DNA of 24,845 nt from Lingula anatina (lineage: Eukaryota; Brachiopoda; Lingulata; Lingulida; Lingulidae). Below, piece by piece: positions 1-10,300 of the stretch. The stretch is from assembly GCF_001039355.2 (NCBI RefSeq), contig NW_019774369.1, forward strand, positions 392,637-417,481. The letters run 5' to 3'. Each line of letters begins with the position of its first letter. The first letter of the stretch is position 1. The position numbers were made by a program, and so were the translations under genes. Under the pieces are notes generated by a model. It was not told where the DNA came from. It saw nothing but the letters and a program-made list of their open reading frames with translations, and did not search any database.

Positions 1-788
1 AATGAATTTTCAGAGCGATGAAATAATATGGTGTTTCTACTCAAGTAAAACAATTCAGAAGTGCTATTTTGTAAAAAAAGAACAAAAACTGTTCATTTAT
101 AAAATGTTTTCTTTCTTTAAATTTTATTTCTTAAACTGTTACAAAAAGATTTCCAAACATGCATTATTCCATTGGCTGAGAAATTGCATCTATACATGAA
201 CAAATAAATTATCTAACTATACCTAGTTTTATGATTCTTACGAGGTACTGAATAATGATTTTAAATAAAAATAATTATTTAATTAACATTACCGGTCATG
301 CTCAATACATCAATAAAAAAGGATATTACTTAATAACACAACCTTATGCGGGTAGTAGGCTACCGGGACTTATATATATTTACTGACAACTCTTCTGAAA
401 TTACGGACATAAGAAAACGCACTTTGATAAATCATACTTCCTAGGGGCACTTTCTTGCTATGGAGCTCTCTTTCCAAAACTTTATAAGTTTTGCCAAGAT
501 CAATTAACCTTTTTACGTGTATTCTTTTTGAGGCAACTCGTCTATCTTTAGGGGCCTAATTACTGTTCCTGGGTCAAGTTGTAACTGACCCTTTAACATG
601 GAAGGTGTGTTGACATGGGCAACCCTTCACTTCAAACGAAGCCCTGAATCCTCAAGAAAATTATGCCCACCTTGCCGACTTTGACATTCAGGTACACAAC
701 AATACTGAGGCATGTTTATTAAGGCCAGTGCCACAGTCCAACGTATACGATATCCAACATGGCGACCTAGGAAGGACTGAATTCACAC

Positions 789-807
789 TAGCGACACCTG
801 GCGCCAA
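789..807. promoter_or_regulatory. CTCF-like motif
   Basis: By eye, 14 of 19 positions agree with the reverse complement of the vertebrate CTCF core consensus, and the opposite strand contains AGGTGTCGC, one base off the short fly CTCF core AGGTGGCGC. It lies in a locally GC-rich patch (about 745-860) within AT-rich sequence. A short motif match is not proof of binding. Confidence 0.25.
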
Positions 808-853
808 GCGGGCTGGTATTCCTCATTAGCGCAGCACGCGCGCACCCACGAGA

Positions 854-865
854 GGGGGGGGGGGG
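854..865. repeat. G12 homopolymer
   Basis: This is an uninterrupted run of twelve G on the plus strand, at the right edge of the GC-rich patch. Its length may be unreliable in sequencing. Confidence 0.9.
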
Positions 866-992
866 TTATTTATGTCATTAACTTTTCATTCGGTTTATCA
901 GAATTACTTTTTGGTATACCTTAAAATTATACTAAGTGTGCTTAACTTTGACATTTATCTGTTGCATTCCCTCTAAATCGGGAAATGTTCCG

Positions 993-1160
993 CAGGGGCG
1001 GATTTAGGCCGTCTTCTGGGTCTTCTGGAAGACGCTCAGATTTTCAAGTTTACATTGACGGATATCTTAATTTTTCTGTCGGAAGACGGTCAGAAATGGA
1101 GGATGGATCAACAAAGGTAATTTGGAAGACTGTCAGAAAATATATCTGGATCCGCCCCTG
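993..1160. mobile_element. MITE-like element with CAGGGGCGGAT inverted termini
   Basis: The left end reads CAGGGGCGGATTTAGG and the right end, reverse-complemented, reads CAGGGGCGGATCCAG. The first 11 bases match exactly. The 168-bp interior is rich in GTCTTC/GAAGAC and can fold. The bases GTTCC occur just outside both ends (987-991 and 1161-1165), offset by one base on the left, so they may be a degenerate target-site duplication. CAGGGGCGG-type termini are common in hAT-like non-autonomous DNA transposons. No transposase frame is present, and the open frame at 985-1227 is the element itself. Confidence 0.6.
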
Positions 1161-1820
1161 GTTCCATCACTTATCAAATCTACATTCTGATATAAGGGGC
1201 GTCTACAATAGTATGCAAAATGTATGAGCATACATATTCTTATAATAATGGCAGAGGCTTGATAGCAATATATCGATATTTGTTATTCGATTTTTAATAG
1301 AATGAAATTATAAAAAGGTATCTGCAATTTTGTTTTATTTTTACTGGCTATTTTTGTGTAATGAGGTTTTGTATAAAGGAAACATAATGAATGAATTTCC
1401 CCTGAATTCGCTTACGTTAAATTCCATGAGGTAAAAATGAAAACTCCACGCCCGTCAGAAAAATATGCTTCGTATTGGCTTTCAGGTTAAGGTTATTTCA
1501 TCATTTTGGTGAAAAGACCACTTTCTACGTTTTTTACTTCTCATCCCAACCCCTGAACCCGTTGAGGCAGCTTGTTTAACTCCATCTTCACCTACAAGTA
1601 TGCTTTTTTTATTTTGGTAATTAGAATCAGTCTTCTGATAAAATAGACAATGTACTCTTCATTATATGCTTGTATGCTTCTTGTTAATCTTGTTTATAAA
1701 AAAAAAAAAAAAACATTTGGGAAGCTGTAGGAGATGTAGATTATCAAAATGCGACGTTTTTGTCTATATCCAACTAATTAGTGAATAAATTGAAAGAAGA
1801 AAAAATAAGTTGTTGACTAT

Positions 1821-1978
1821 CAGGCCCGTAGCCAGCCATTTCAGAGGAGGGGATGTCATTTCCTTAAAAGTGGACCTTTTACCATGAAACCTTCATGTTG
1901 TTCATAAGTTTCCCCCGAGCGGACGACCTTCTTCTGGGGTTTGACCCGCCCGCCCCCCTCCCCCCGGATACAGGCCTG
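1821..1978. mobile_element. Second MITE-like element with CAGGCC termini
   Basis: The left end CAGGCCCGTAGCC and the reverse-complemented right end CAGGCCTGTATCC agree at 11 of 13 positions. The 158-bp interior is non-coding, with a C-rich stretch near the right end (about 1944-1966). No clear target-site duplication is visible, so assignment to a DNA-transposon family is inference from termini and size. Confidence 0.45.
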
Positions 1979-2602
1979 TTTATTTTGGTAATTAAACAAC
2001 ATAAAGGATCACAGGAGCCGAGGGAGGTTAACCCTTTGAAATTTCCCGAGGGCTAGCTATCATTTATACTTGGGTTATCCTGGCCAACTCTGCTTCATTT
2101 ATTATCTACGTACTTAGTAAATTGCAGATCTCAAAGACATAAGATTAGGAACATTAATATCAGAAGCAAATAAAAAACTTAAGCATTCTAGCCACATACA
2201 AAAGCATGTGGGATCAACTGAAAAAAGGCCGACTGCAGCTGCTTTATTATGTTCCTACCCACTACTGCGGCAGTGGAACACTGCATCATCACTGTATTTT
2301 TGAACATGATGAATGTAAATTTCTTATAAAATGGGAAAAAAAAACAACTCTAATTATTAGCAAAGCAGATTTATTGTTTGAAAAATATGTAGATATACAA
2401 GTCTTTTTTGCTTTTTGTTTAATGTTTATTTAATGAAATACTTCCTAAATACTATTTTCCTACGGTGAAATTAACATAATTTTATAAACATGATAAATTA
2501 TGAAGAAAAACTACTGCTGACATGTAATTAGCAGAAATACAATTTTGTTCAACAAAAAATGGCACAACGACAGCATAAATAAGTTCTTTGGCTATATACT
2601 AG

Positions 2603-2625
2603 TATATATATATATATATATATAT
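2603..2625. repeat. (TA)n microsatellite
   Basis: This is an uninterrupted TA dinucleotide run of about 23 bp. Further TA-rich sequence lies just upstream (2593-2600). Confidence 0.9.
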
Positions 2626-3091
2626 TGTAGACTGCAGGTATATAAAGAGTTTGCATAAGTTATAAATAACAATATACTACCCATAGAATATATGACAAAG
2701 TATTCATCTGAAATACTCTTTTAGAACGCCTGTTAATTCCTCAACAGTTTTCCAAAACAGTGTAGTCTTTGTTGAAAATTTGCAATTTAGTTTTTCCTAA
2801 ATTCTGAACTAAAGCCTCTAAGAAATAGTGACCTTCAAAATTAGTGCGTTCACTTTTAAATATAAAAGAGTATAACATACAAAGGTGAGGATTGTATGAA
2901 TAACAGTTTTTACTTTAAAAATGTATGTGTGAAACACTTAATATGATAATCTACCTTTAAATAGGCTAAAATCATCTCATATATATATAAATATCATGAC
3001 ATGTAAAATCTACACCTTCCTTAGATTTTCCAGCTAATTTAAATTTGGTATTCCAACTTGTCTAAGCATCTGTAAATGCTGAATGAAAAAT

Positions 3092-3185
3092 ATGTATACC
3101 TCTGATACTAGAACACACATTAGTTTACGTTGCCTACATGGATTTATATACTAAATGTAAGTTCTAGTATCAGAGTCATATACAT
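3092..3185. repeat. 94-bp foldback, pre-miRNA-sized hairpin
   Basis: The left arm 3092-3114 and right arm 3161-3185 are reverse complements. They share a perfect 15-bp core (CTCTGATACTAGAAC at 3100-3114 against 3161-3175), a 2-nt size difference in an internal loop, then 7 more paired bases at the outer ends. Inside the core, ACATT and AGT segments can extend the stem towards a loop of about 20-30 nt. Size and shape fit a microRNA precursor, but a short foldback transposon would look similar. I do not recognise the sequence as a known miRNA. Confidence 0.5.
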
Positions 3186-5194
3186 TTCTCATTCTAATTC
3201 TACTGGATGACTAAAAACATTCACTCAATCATCTGTAAATCTTTGTTCAAATAATGATTTCAATTTTTCTTTTTCTGACTTCAGACTCCATATTTTGTCA
3301 CTGCATAACAACCAAATTACATGAAAGTCTTAATAAACAAAACTACATAAATATTGCATACACATTAACAATATGTGCTTAGTATAATGGAATAATTAAT
3401 ACAAATACATTCAAGATGTCTGTCTCTGATATGTTAAGTATCACCTGGCCCTGATTAAATATATAATTATATATTATCTTTGCACTGTTATTTCACTTCA
3501 GGGAATGTTTATTTAAATATCAAAATGCAAATTATACTAGGTTCATTGCTGAGGGGTGGGTGGGGCTGTCTAAAATAAACATGCGGATCCTTGTTTCTGG
3601 ATTTTCAAATAATGAAGATTATAATCATAATTTATTGAGGTTTTTTCACAATTAATATTCAAGGTCATACCTAGTTTCAAATAGGAAGTAACCTTAATGG
3701 GAAACATTTTCTTGCAAAGAAAAAATTTCTTAGTACAAGGGTTGAGTACAAATTTAAGAGATTTCCCAAATTAAATCCTTGCCAGTTTAAAGTTGGCAAA
3801 ACTTATTGCTCAAATGTCTCAGTGAATTGTCAGTTTATATACTAAGTCATATTACACACCTCAAATATTGGCTACATTTTCAAAATCCAAGTCTCTCGGC
3901 ATAGTTAAAATTATTCTTGAGAAGTATAATATCAAATGTCACCAAAATCTTCCAACTATGGACTCTGATTTGAAAGCAGTAAAAATCAATGGTTACCGTT
4001 TTCATTCAAATTCAATATACACTTAATTGCCTTGAAGAAAATACTAGAACAATATGAAATATACAGAAGGAAATGAGAGATAAAAATCATTTGGAGGAAA
4101 AAAACCTCCATTTACAGATTTATGTTAAAAAATTATGCATTTTGTCAACAAAAACAGCAGCTAGGTCAGTTTGCATAGAATCAGCATAGAGATATTGTTT
4201 TGGTGCACTAAAACTATGCCTTCCTTGATTGGCCTTAGCAACCTATTAAAGCAATCTCTTCAAACCCAATAGCCCCATGAGAAGTACTAATCCATTACTT
4301 AAGACATAAATACGTGAAAATCTACCATTAATCTCATTTAAGTCAGAAAAACTTTTTGACATAATGTGATTCCATTAGGTACAATGGTCTTTCTATTGTA
4401 GCCTTAATATGAAACTTGTATGGATTTATTTCCAAGGAAAGGAGTACCGCCCATGTTAAGAAAACCTCCCAGTCTGGTGAATCATTAACCAGTTACTAGT
4501 CTAATGGATGTCTTTATCTTGGTATACAAGGTACTTGGATAGGCCCAGTCTGCCATATTTTCTACTGTGCCTACATATGGTTATGTTTTTTGTTTTTTTT
4601 TTCATTTCCAAAAGATGAATTATTAATTGGTGTAAAGTTATCAAATGCAAATATTATTCAAGTCTTTCTGCCCAACAGAGTATTTTTTTTTTTATCTTTA
4701 ACTGAATTTGGGTAAAATGAATCAGTGCCAGTGTGAGTCAGAATTATGTATTCGAAACATGTTTCTTTTTAGCATAAATAATCAGTGGAAAAAGAACATT
4801 ACGTATACCTGGTCTTGACAAAGAAGTCTTTCATGTCTTCTCACATTAACCGTATAAAACACATCAGGGATCACCAGGGATGGAAAAGGAAACAGAGGAC
4901 TCTAAAACTCTATACAGTCAACTATTTTTTTTTAACAAAAATCCATCAATTTACCTTTTACTACAGAAGAAAGGATATATACATTCAATTCCAAAATACA
5001 CGGTCCTTGCACTTGTTTTTCTTATCTGCCCCTTTACATGTATATAATAATCAACCATAAAATCTCCCAATTAAAAATAGTTTAAGCTCCATTTTCTTTC
5101 AAATGTCCACAAAAAAAATTAACATTGTAACAGTTCACATCAATTGATACAGTTTGAAAGATATAGACCGATTGTTGGTTCGGACATTTTGATA

Positions 5195-5204
5195 CCCCCC
5201 CCCC
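5195..5204. repeat. C10 homopolymer
   Basis: An uninterrupted run of ten C in otherwise AT-rich flank. Confidence 0.9.
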
Positions 5205-7126
5205 ATGTCAAATACATCCACAGAGTTCTGTTTGCCTACCTTACATTTTCCCTAAAGGCATGTCTTACCACTTTAAAAATGTTGTGTACTTCACTTTAAT
5301 ATCTTATTTACCGTAAGAAGTAAAATCAGGTCATAGAGTTAATGTTATTCCTCAGGACATGAACAATTTTTTTTACAGTTTTATACATTAAGGGCTAGAG
5401 GGCAAGTCTTCTTTCTCTTTTTTTTTTTTTATCAAACAGTGTTCATTTTTAAATCAAATATCACCATAAAACATCACATAAATAGACCACTTCTAAATTA
5501 CTTCAAAATCATTAGATGAGGAATAAAAGCATGAAGAGTAAAGATGATGCCCAGAGGTGAGAGATGGCACTGGTTCTCTTTCAGGGCAAGCAAAATTCAA
5601 ATTCTGAAACCTATTTTTAGTTTTGAAGAAATGGAAAAGAAAAATCTGTTGCTGGGCACAAGTGGATAATTCAAAAAGAGCCATAAAATGTTTCTTATAG
5701 AGTATTCTGTTACTACGATTACCAACCATGATGTTTAAGAATATCAAACAGCAATATGATCATTTTAGAAAGACAAAAAATTATTTGCAAACTGCAATCA
5801 AAAAGGGACAGATAAACTTCTGATTAATAAGTGTTTATGGCATCATTTTATCAAGAAATTTTTCCATGTAAACTCTGCTGATATGGTAGTAAAATATTTG
5901 CACTGGGCATTATGTACACTGTAGGGAAACAGGGGAGGATACCAAAGTCAAGTAAGCGATAAAGAACAAAATAACCTGTCTTCCAAGGTTGTCAATAATG
6001 GTATTCCCTAACAACTACATAATTACATAATATATTTCCATTAGTTTTCTGAAAAGTTGGGTCTATATTCCTAAAATTTTTGCTACAAATTAAGCCCACT
6101 GAATACTACCTATAAATGGATATTCGTGTAAATATAACAATGCATTGCAATGTATTTTTCAAAGTGAAACCTATCTGATACTTTTAATCCTAACAATATA
6201 TTATAAAGGCTATGATCAATAATCTCATGATGTTATGAAAATATATGGAAGATCCTATAAAAATCAAACTGTCAAATCATGAATGCATAGATATTGATAA
6301 AAATTTCATTCTCTTTTACTCTCAAAATACGAACCTGAATGGTGTTTTAGAACATTTTGATATAAAAAGTGCATAATCTTAAAGTAAAGTTTAATCTGTT
6401 TGCACAGCATATCTTGGCAGCTAGGAGTACTTAAATACACGCCTTCTAAACAGGTCAAATGTCAGCTTCAGTTGATTTAAGGATAAGCATTCTTTTAAAG
6501 CTGTGTATTAATTGTTCCCATTTTCTCTCGATACAAACCTGTGATGCATCATCTTTAGCTAGAGATTAGCTGGATAAAATGACAAGAGATACTCAGGAAT
6601 TTACCAATTACCAATCATGTATGTAATGATAATAAATAAAATACTGTAGTTGCAAAGAGTTGACATAATTAAAGACTTTTTTCCCAATCCTGGATAAAAT
6701 ACACACATGGCTGATTTTATAAGTTACTTTCTGTTGTAACTGTCTTTTTTTTCCCATAATTATAGATAAAATCAATTCAAATGGAGCTTTAATTATTGCT
6801 GCAAAAATTAAGGGGTCAGTTATGAAAAGTATAAGTTTTAAAAACATATCATAGATAGAAAGTGCTTAAGAATCAAATTACCCTGTGTTGAAATATAACT
6901 AAACTCATAACTGGGCTTGCAGTTGCAGAATTTCTCTTTTGGTGAAATATCTAAAACCAAATTCAAATTTCATGCCTTAATCAAAAGACCCCAAAATTCG
7001 GTATAAAATTTTTCATACAAAATATAAATTTGAACAATTGGCAAGAGAGAGAAAGAGAAAAAAAAAGAATATCAGAGTGAGTCCAGAATAATCTCATTTT
7101 CAACAGAGTTGCAGTTGAGAACTAAT

Positions 7127-7317
7127 CTACAGCTGGAAATCAGATCTTCCCTTGTGATGTGGATCCAAACGTCTGGAACGTGCAGGGTCGCTGCGATGAG
7201 AGTACTCTGAATAACGATCTGCCTCATGAGGAGGTGGCGGCATCATCATCACAGGGTTGATCGCCATATTGGATTTCTTGTCCGAGGCAGTGTCGTAGTG
7301 GTAGCCATTCATCTCGG
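7127..7317 (-). CDS. LHFPL3: LHFPL coding exon 3 (C-terminal tail)
   Basis: It encodes residues 219-281, the cytoplasmic tail, and the TAG stop. The acceptor is CTACTTTAG at 7318 upward. The tail has MMMPPPP (242-248), several Arg/His and a terminal DFQL. It joins exon 2 in the correct phase (T plus CC gives Ser219). The tail is not strongly diagnostic by itself, so this junction is slightly less certain than the others. Confidence 0.85.
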
Positions 7318-10300
7318 CTAAAGTAGTACAAAATATCATTAAGAATCTGAGGAGTGCCAATCTGTTAATTTCTGAGATTAAAAAAATTTCTTTCTGACAA
7401 ACAGAATGTAAGATTAAAGGTATCTGTTAGTTATTGTTTTAGTGCTAGTTGCTAGTTCAAGCTTTCATAGTACAAGCAAGCCATAATAAAGGTTAAAGGT
7501 TTTTCAGGTATGTTATTTCAAAATTGATCAAACACTTTCCTTAACCTTGCCTGCATCATTCATGACAGTAATTAACAGCATTCAATTTACATGAAGCAGT
7601 TGTAGTAAAGAAAACTGGGTATAATATCTAAAATGGTCTCGGGCTTCTCCAATGTAATCTGAATTACTATAGAGTAATATTATGCCATGATATAGGAGGA
7701 TATAGGAACCCTAAAAGTGATCTTTTATTAAACATGCATCTTGAATTAAACATGCATCTTGTGAACTTATTAACTATATCATAAACAGGAACAAGGCAGC
7801 AAAGCTGTNTTATTGTTTTAGTGCTAGTTGCTAGTTCAAGCTTTCATAGTACAAGCAAGCCATAATAAAGGTTAAAGGTTTTTCAGGTATGTTATTTCAA
7901 AATTGATCAAACACTTTCCTTAACCTTGCCTGCATCATTCATGACAGTAATTAACAGCATTCAATTTACATGAAGCAGTTGTAGTAAAGAAAACTGGGTA
8001 TAATATCTAAAATGGTCTCGGGCTTCTCCAATGTAATCTGAATTACTATAGAGTAATATTATGCCATGATATAGGAGGATATAGGAACCCTAAAAGTGAT
8101 CTTTTATTAAACATGCATCTTGAATTAAACATGCATCTTGTGAACTTATTAACTATATCATAAACAGGAACAAGGCAGCAAAGCTGTCAAATGTACAGAC
8201 AAAAAACAGGAAATAACTATGCACAAAATAGGCTACTGTCAATTCTGATGCAAAAGTACATTATGTTAAACTGCAAATTCAACATCAAATTTANATAAAA
8301 AGGCATTGTCTTCTGAGAGATATTACTAATTAAAACATGCAAATTGAAAAAAAAAAAAAAAACTCAAATTGTAGAAAATACATTTTGGTCTTAAAGATTC
8401 TTAAGGCTGACATTACACAATAAAGCAATTAAATTCAATAACTAGGGTGTAACTCTAAAAAATTAGAAATGTAAAGAAAGTAATTTAACAGATCATAATG
8501 ACAAATTTTCACAAAGTGATTTCCACTTCTCACTAAAAATTTAGTTAACAGGAATGTCTTGATTTGCACTAAAATCAAGCCCAACCAAAGGCAGTTTTCC
8601 AAAAACGCAATAATGACACACTGGAATCAGCTTTTATCCGTATGATCATGAGCTGGTGAAAGGCAAAGGCAGCCATAGCAGGGCTGGTGCAATGTTAACT
8701 TAATTAATGTATATCCAAGCAGAAGCATGGTAAAAGCAGAAATTGAAAATAAAAGTGTCAGTGAGTAAATGGTCCCAAATAAATAAACAAAATGTGACCA
8801 AGAAAACAGAACATACTCAGAGTGAAGTATCACTTTCCTCTCTCACCTCTACAACAGCAGGAGCTAAGTAGAAAATAGGGTGATTATGAAATACTATTTT
8901 ACTTCTAAGGTCGCAATCAGTATGGTTATGGTGATAAAAATAATCAAGTTTTAACTCAGGCTATGCACACCTCATGTCTCACTCATGGTCAGCAATCAAT
9001 GTTGTGTCACCTATTGGTCATAGCACTGACAACTTAACAAAAGGTTTACAGGAGGATTTTACAGTGAGTGTCTGATTCTAAGAGTTGAAAGAACTTTTTG
9101 GGATAAAACAACACATAGTGATGCTTTCATTCTATGGACAATACCAGTACACATATTTTAGCCATATAACATATGAGTCTTCTGTTAATCAATTATAAAG
9201 CTCCCCCCCCCCCTAAAAAATATGTAAATGAAATAAAGTAAAAAACGTCAAGGACACTTATATTCAATAAAACAAAATAATCATTTTGTGTTTTGACAAA
9301 AAATTGATCCTTGTAAAATAATAATGGTGGGCATCAGGTTACAGTAAAAGAAATATATAGAGTTAAATCAGTGGTTGGGTAACACACACATGCAGAAACA
9401 AAGTAACTTAGCATATTTACTTTATTTACAAAATATAGTTACCATATTTAAAGAGTATGGTTAATGAGATATGGAAGTTAATGCAAAGGTTAATAAGCAA
9501 GGATTATGGCATTTTTTTTTTTCAACAAAAGTTACACAAATAACTACACAGCTTACTGCAAGGCCAAAGACAGCACTCTCTCACAAGTAGATGTAACTTC
9601 ATATTAGTTATCAAAAAAATCTTGTAGGATTGAAAACAAGCTTTGATTTCAACTAAACCATGTCAAAATAAGGCCAATTATTTGAAAATGCTAAGTTTAC
9701 CCATATTCAAACACTGTCAACTGAATGAAAAGCAGAATACTTACATTTAGTCATCGTCTCACTCTTGTAATACGTTGGTAGTGCCTTAGGATATTTCAGT
9801 GCCAGAACAAAGGCCAGGATGCACAGAAAGAGAATATCAAAGATGCCGATGATGGCGAGAATGAACGCCCAGCGAATCTGACAGACGCCAGCGTCATAAA
9901 GACCCCCTTTGCACACATTGTAGACAATAAGATGGTCCCAGCCTGCTGGGTAGATGACACAACCCAGGAACATACACAGGACTGGAAAAAAATCACAAAT
10001 AATTATGGTTATTACTTGACATTTTCAAACATCACAATTTTTCTAATTTTTCATTTTTTTTTTCAATATTTATCATTTTCGGACACTCACAACAATGTAT
10101 TTTCTGACACAATTCCAACTTACTTTTCAGAACTGGAATTTTAGTTATTATTAGCAAAACCTTGTTTGGGGAGGAATCATCAATCCATGTTGTTCCAATA
10201 TATTGAGTGAAGTACTTAAAAAGAATTCCTATAATTAAACTTCATTTGGTGTTTTTTTAGATAACAGTTACATAGCCTAGGAACTGAAATGCAGGGATAG

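Larger units (their letters stand above)
1..7126. other. Non-coding left flank, including 3' flank/UTR of the LHFPL gene
   Basis: No convincing coding exon was found on either strand in these 7.1 kb. The open frames are short, low-complexity and lack conserved motifs or matching splice sites. The sequence is AT-rich with scattered homopolymers, including G12 at 854-865, C10 at 5195-5204 and several T-runs. The part nearest 7126 must include the LHFPL 3'UTR, because that gene's stop is at 7127-7129 on the minus strand. No single minus-strand AATAAA can be picked confidently; candidates lie at about 4425-4430, 3631-3636 and 2424-2429 (seen as TTTATT on the plus strand). Two MITE-like elements, a foldback and a CTCF-like motif are listed separately. 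Confidence 0.6.
7318..9744 (-). other. LHFPL intron 2
   Basis: This 2.4-kb intron has GT-AG ends on the minus strand. It contains an exact 378-bp direct repeat around an N at 7809 (listed separately), a second ambiguous base at 8294, and a C11 run at 9203-9213. The hydrophobic open frame at 8627-8833 (minus) has no homology signal and is taken as chance. If the repeat is an assembly error, the true intron is about 380 bp shorter. Confidence 0.85.

Noticed and set aside
571-591. GGGTCA-n9-TGACCC inverted repeat resembling nuclear receptor half-sites
   Set aside because: The nine-base spacing is not a standard receptor arrangement and a short inverted repeat of this size can arise by chance.
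2206-2433. 75-codon frame in the left flank
   Set aside because: No homology signal, no paired splice sites, and a low-complexity second half.
3544-3557. G-rich GGGGTGGGTGGGG as a G-quadruplex
   Set aside because: Only three G-runs are present; a stable canonical quadruplex needs four.
8627-8833. Hydrophobic minus-strand frame in LHFPL intron 2
   Set aside because: It looks membrane-like because of AT-rich codons. No family motif was seen, and the three-exon LHFPL model is complete without it.
9796-9996. Alternative minus-strand frame overlapping LHFPL exon 2, and similar frames over exon 1 on both strands
   Set aside because: These are shadow frames of true LHFPL exons, which match the family in the chosen frame.
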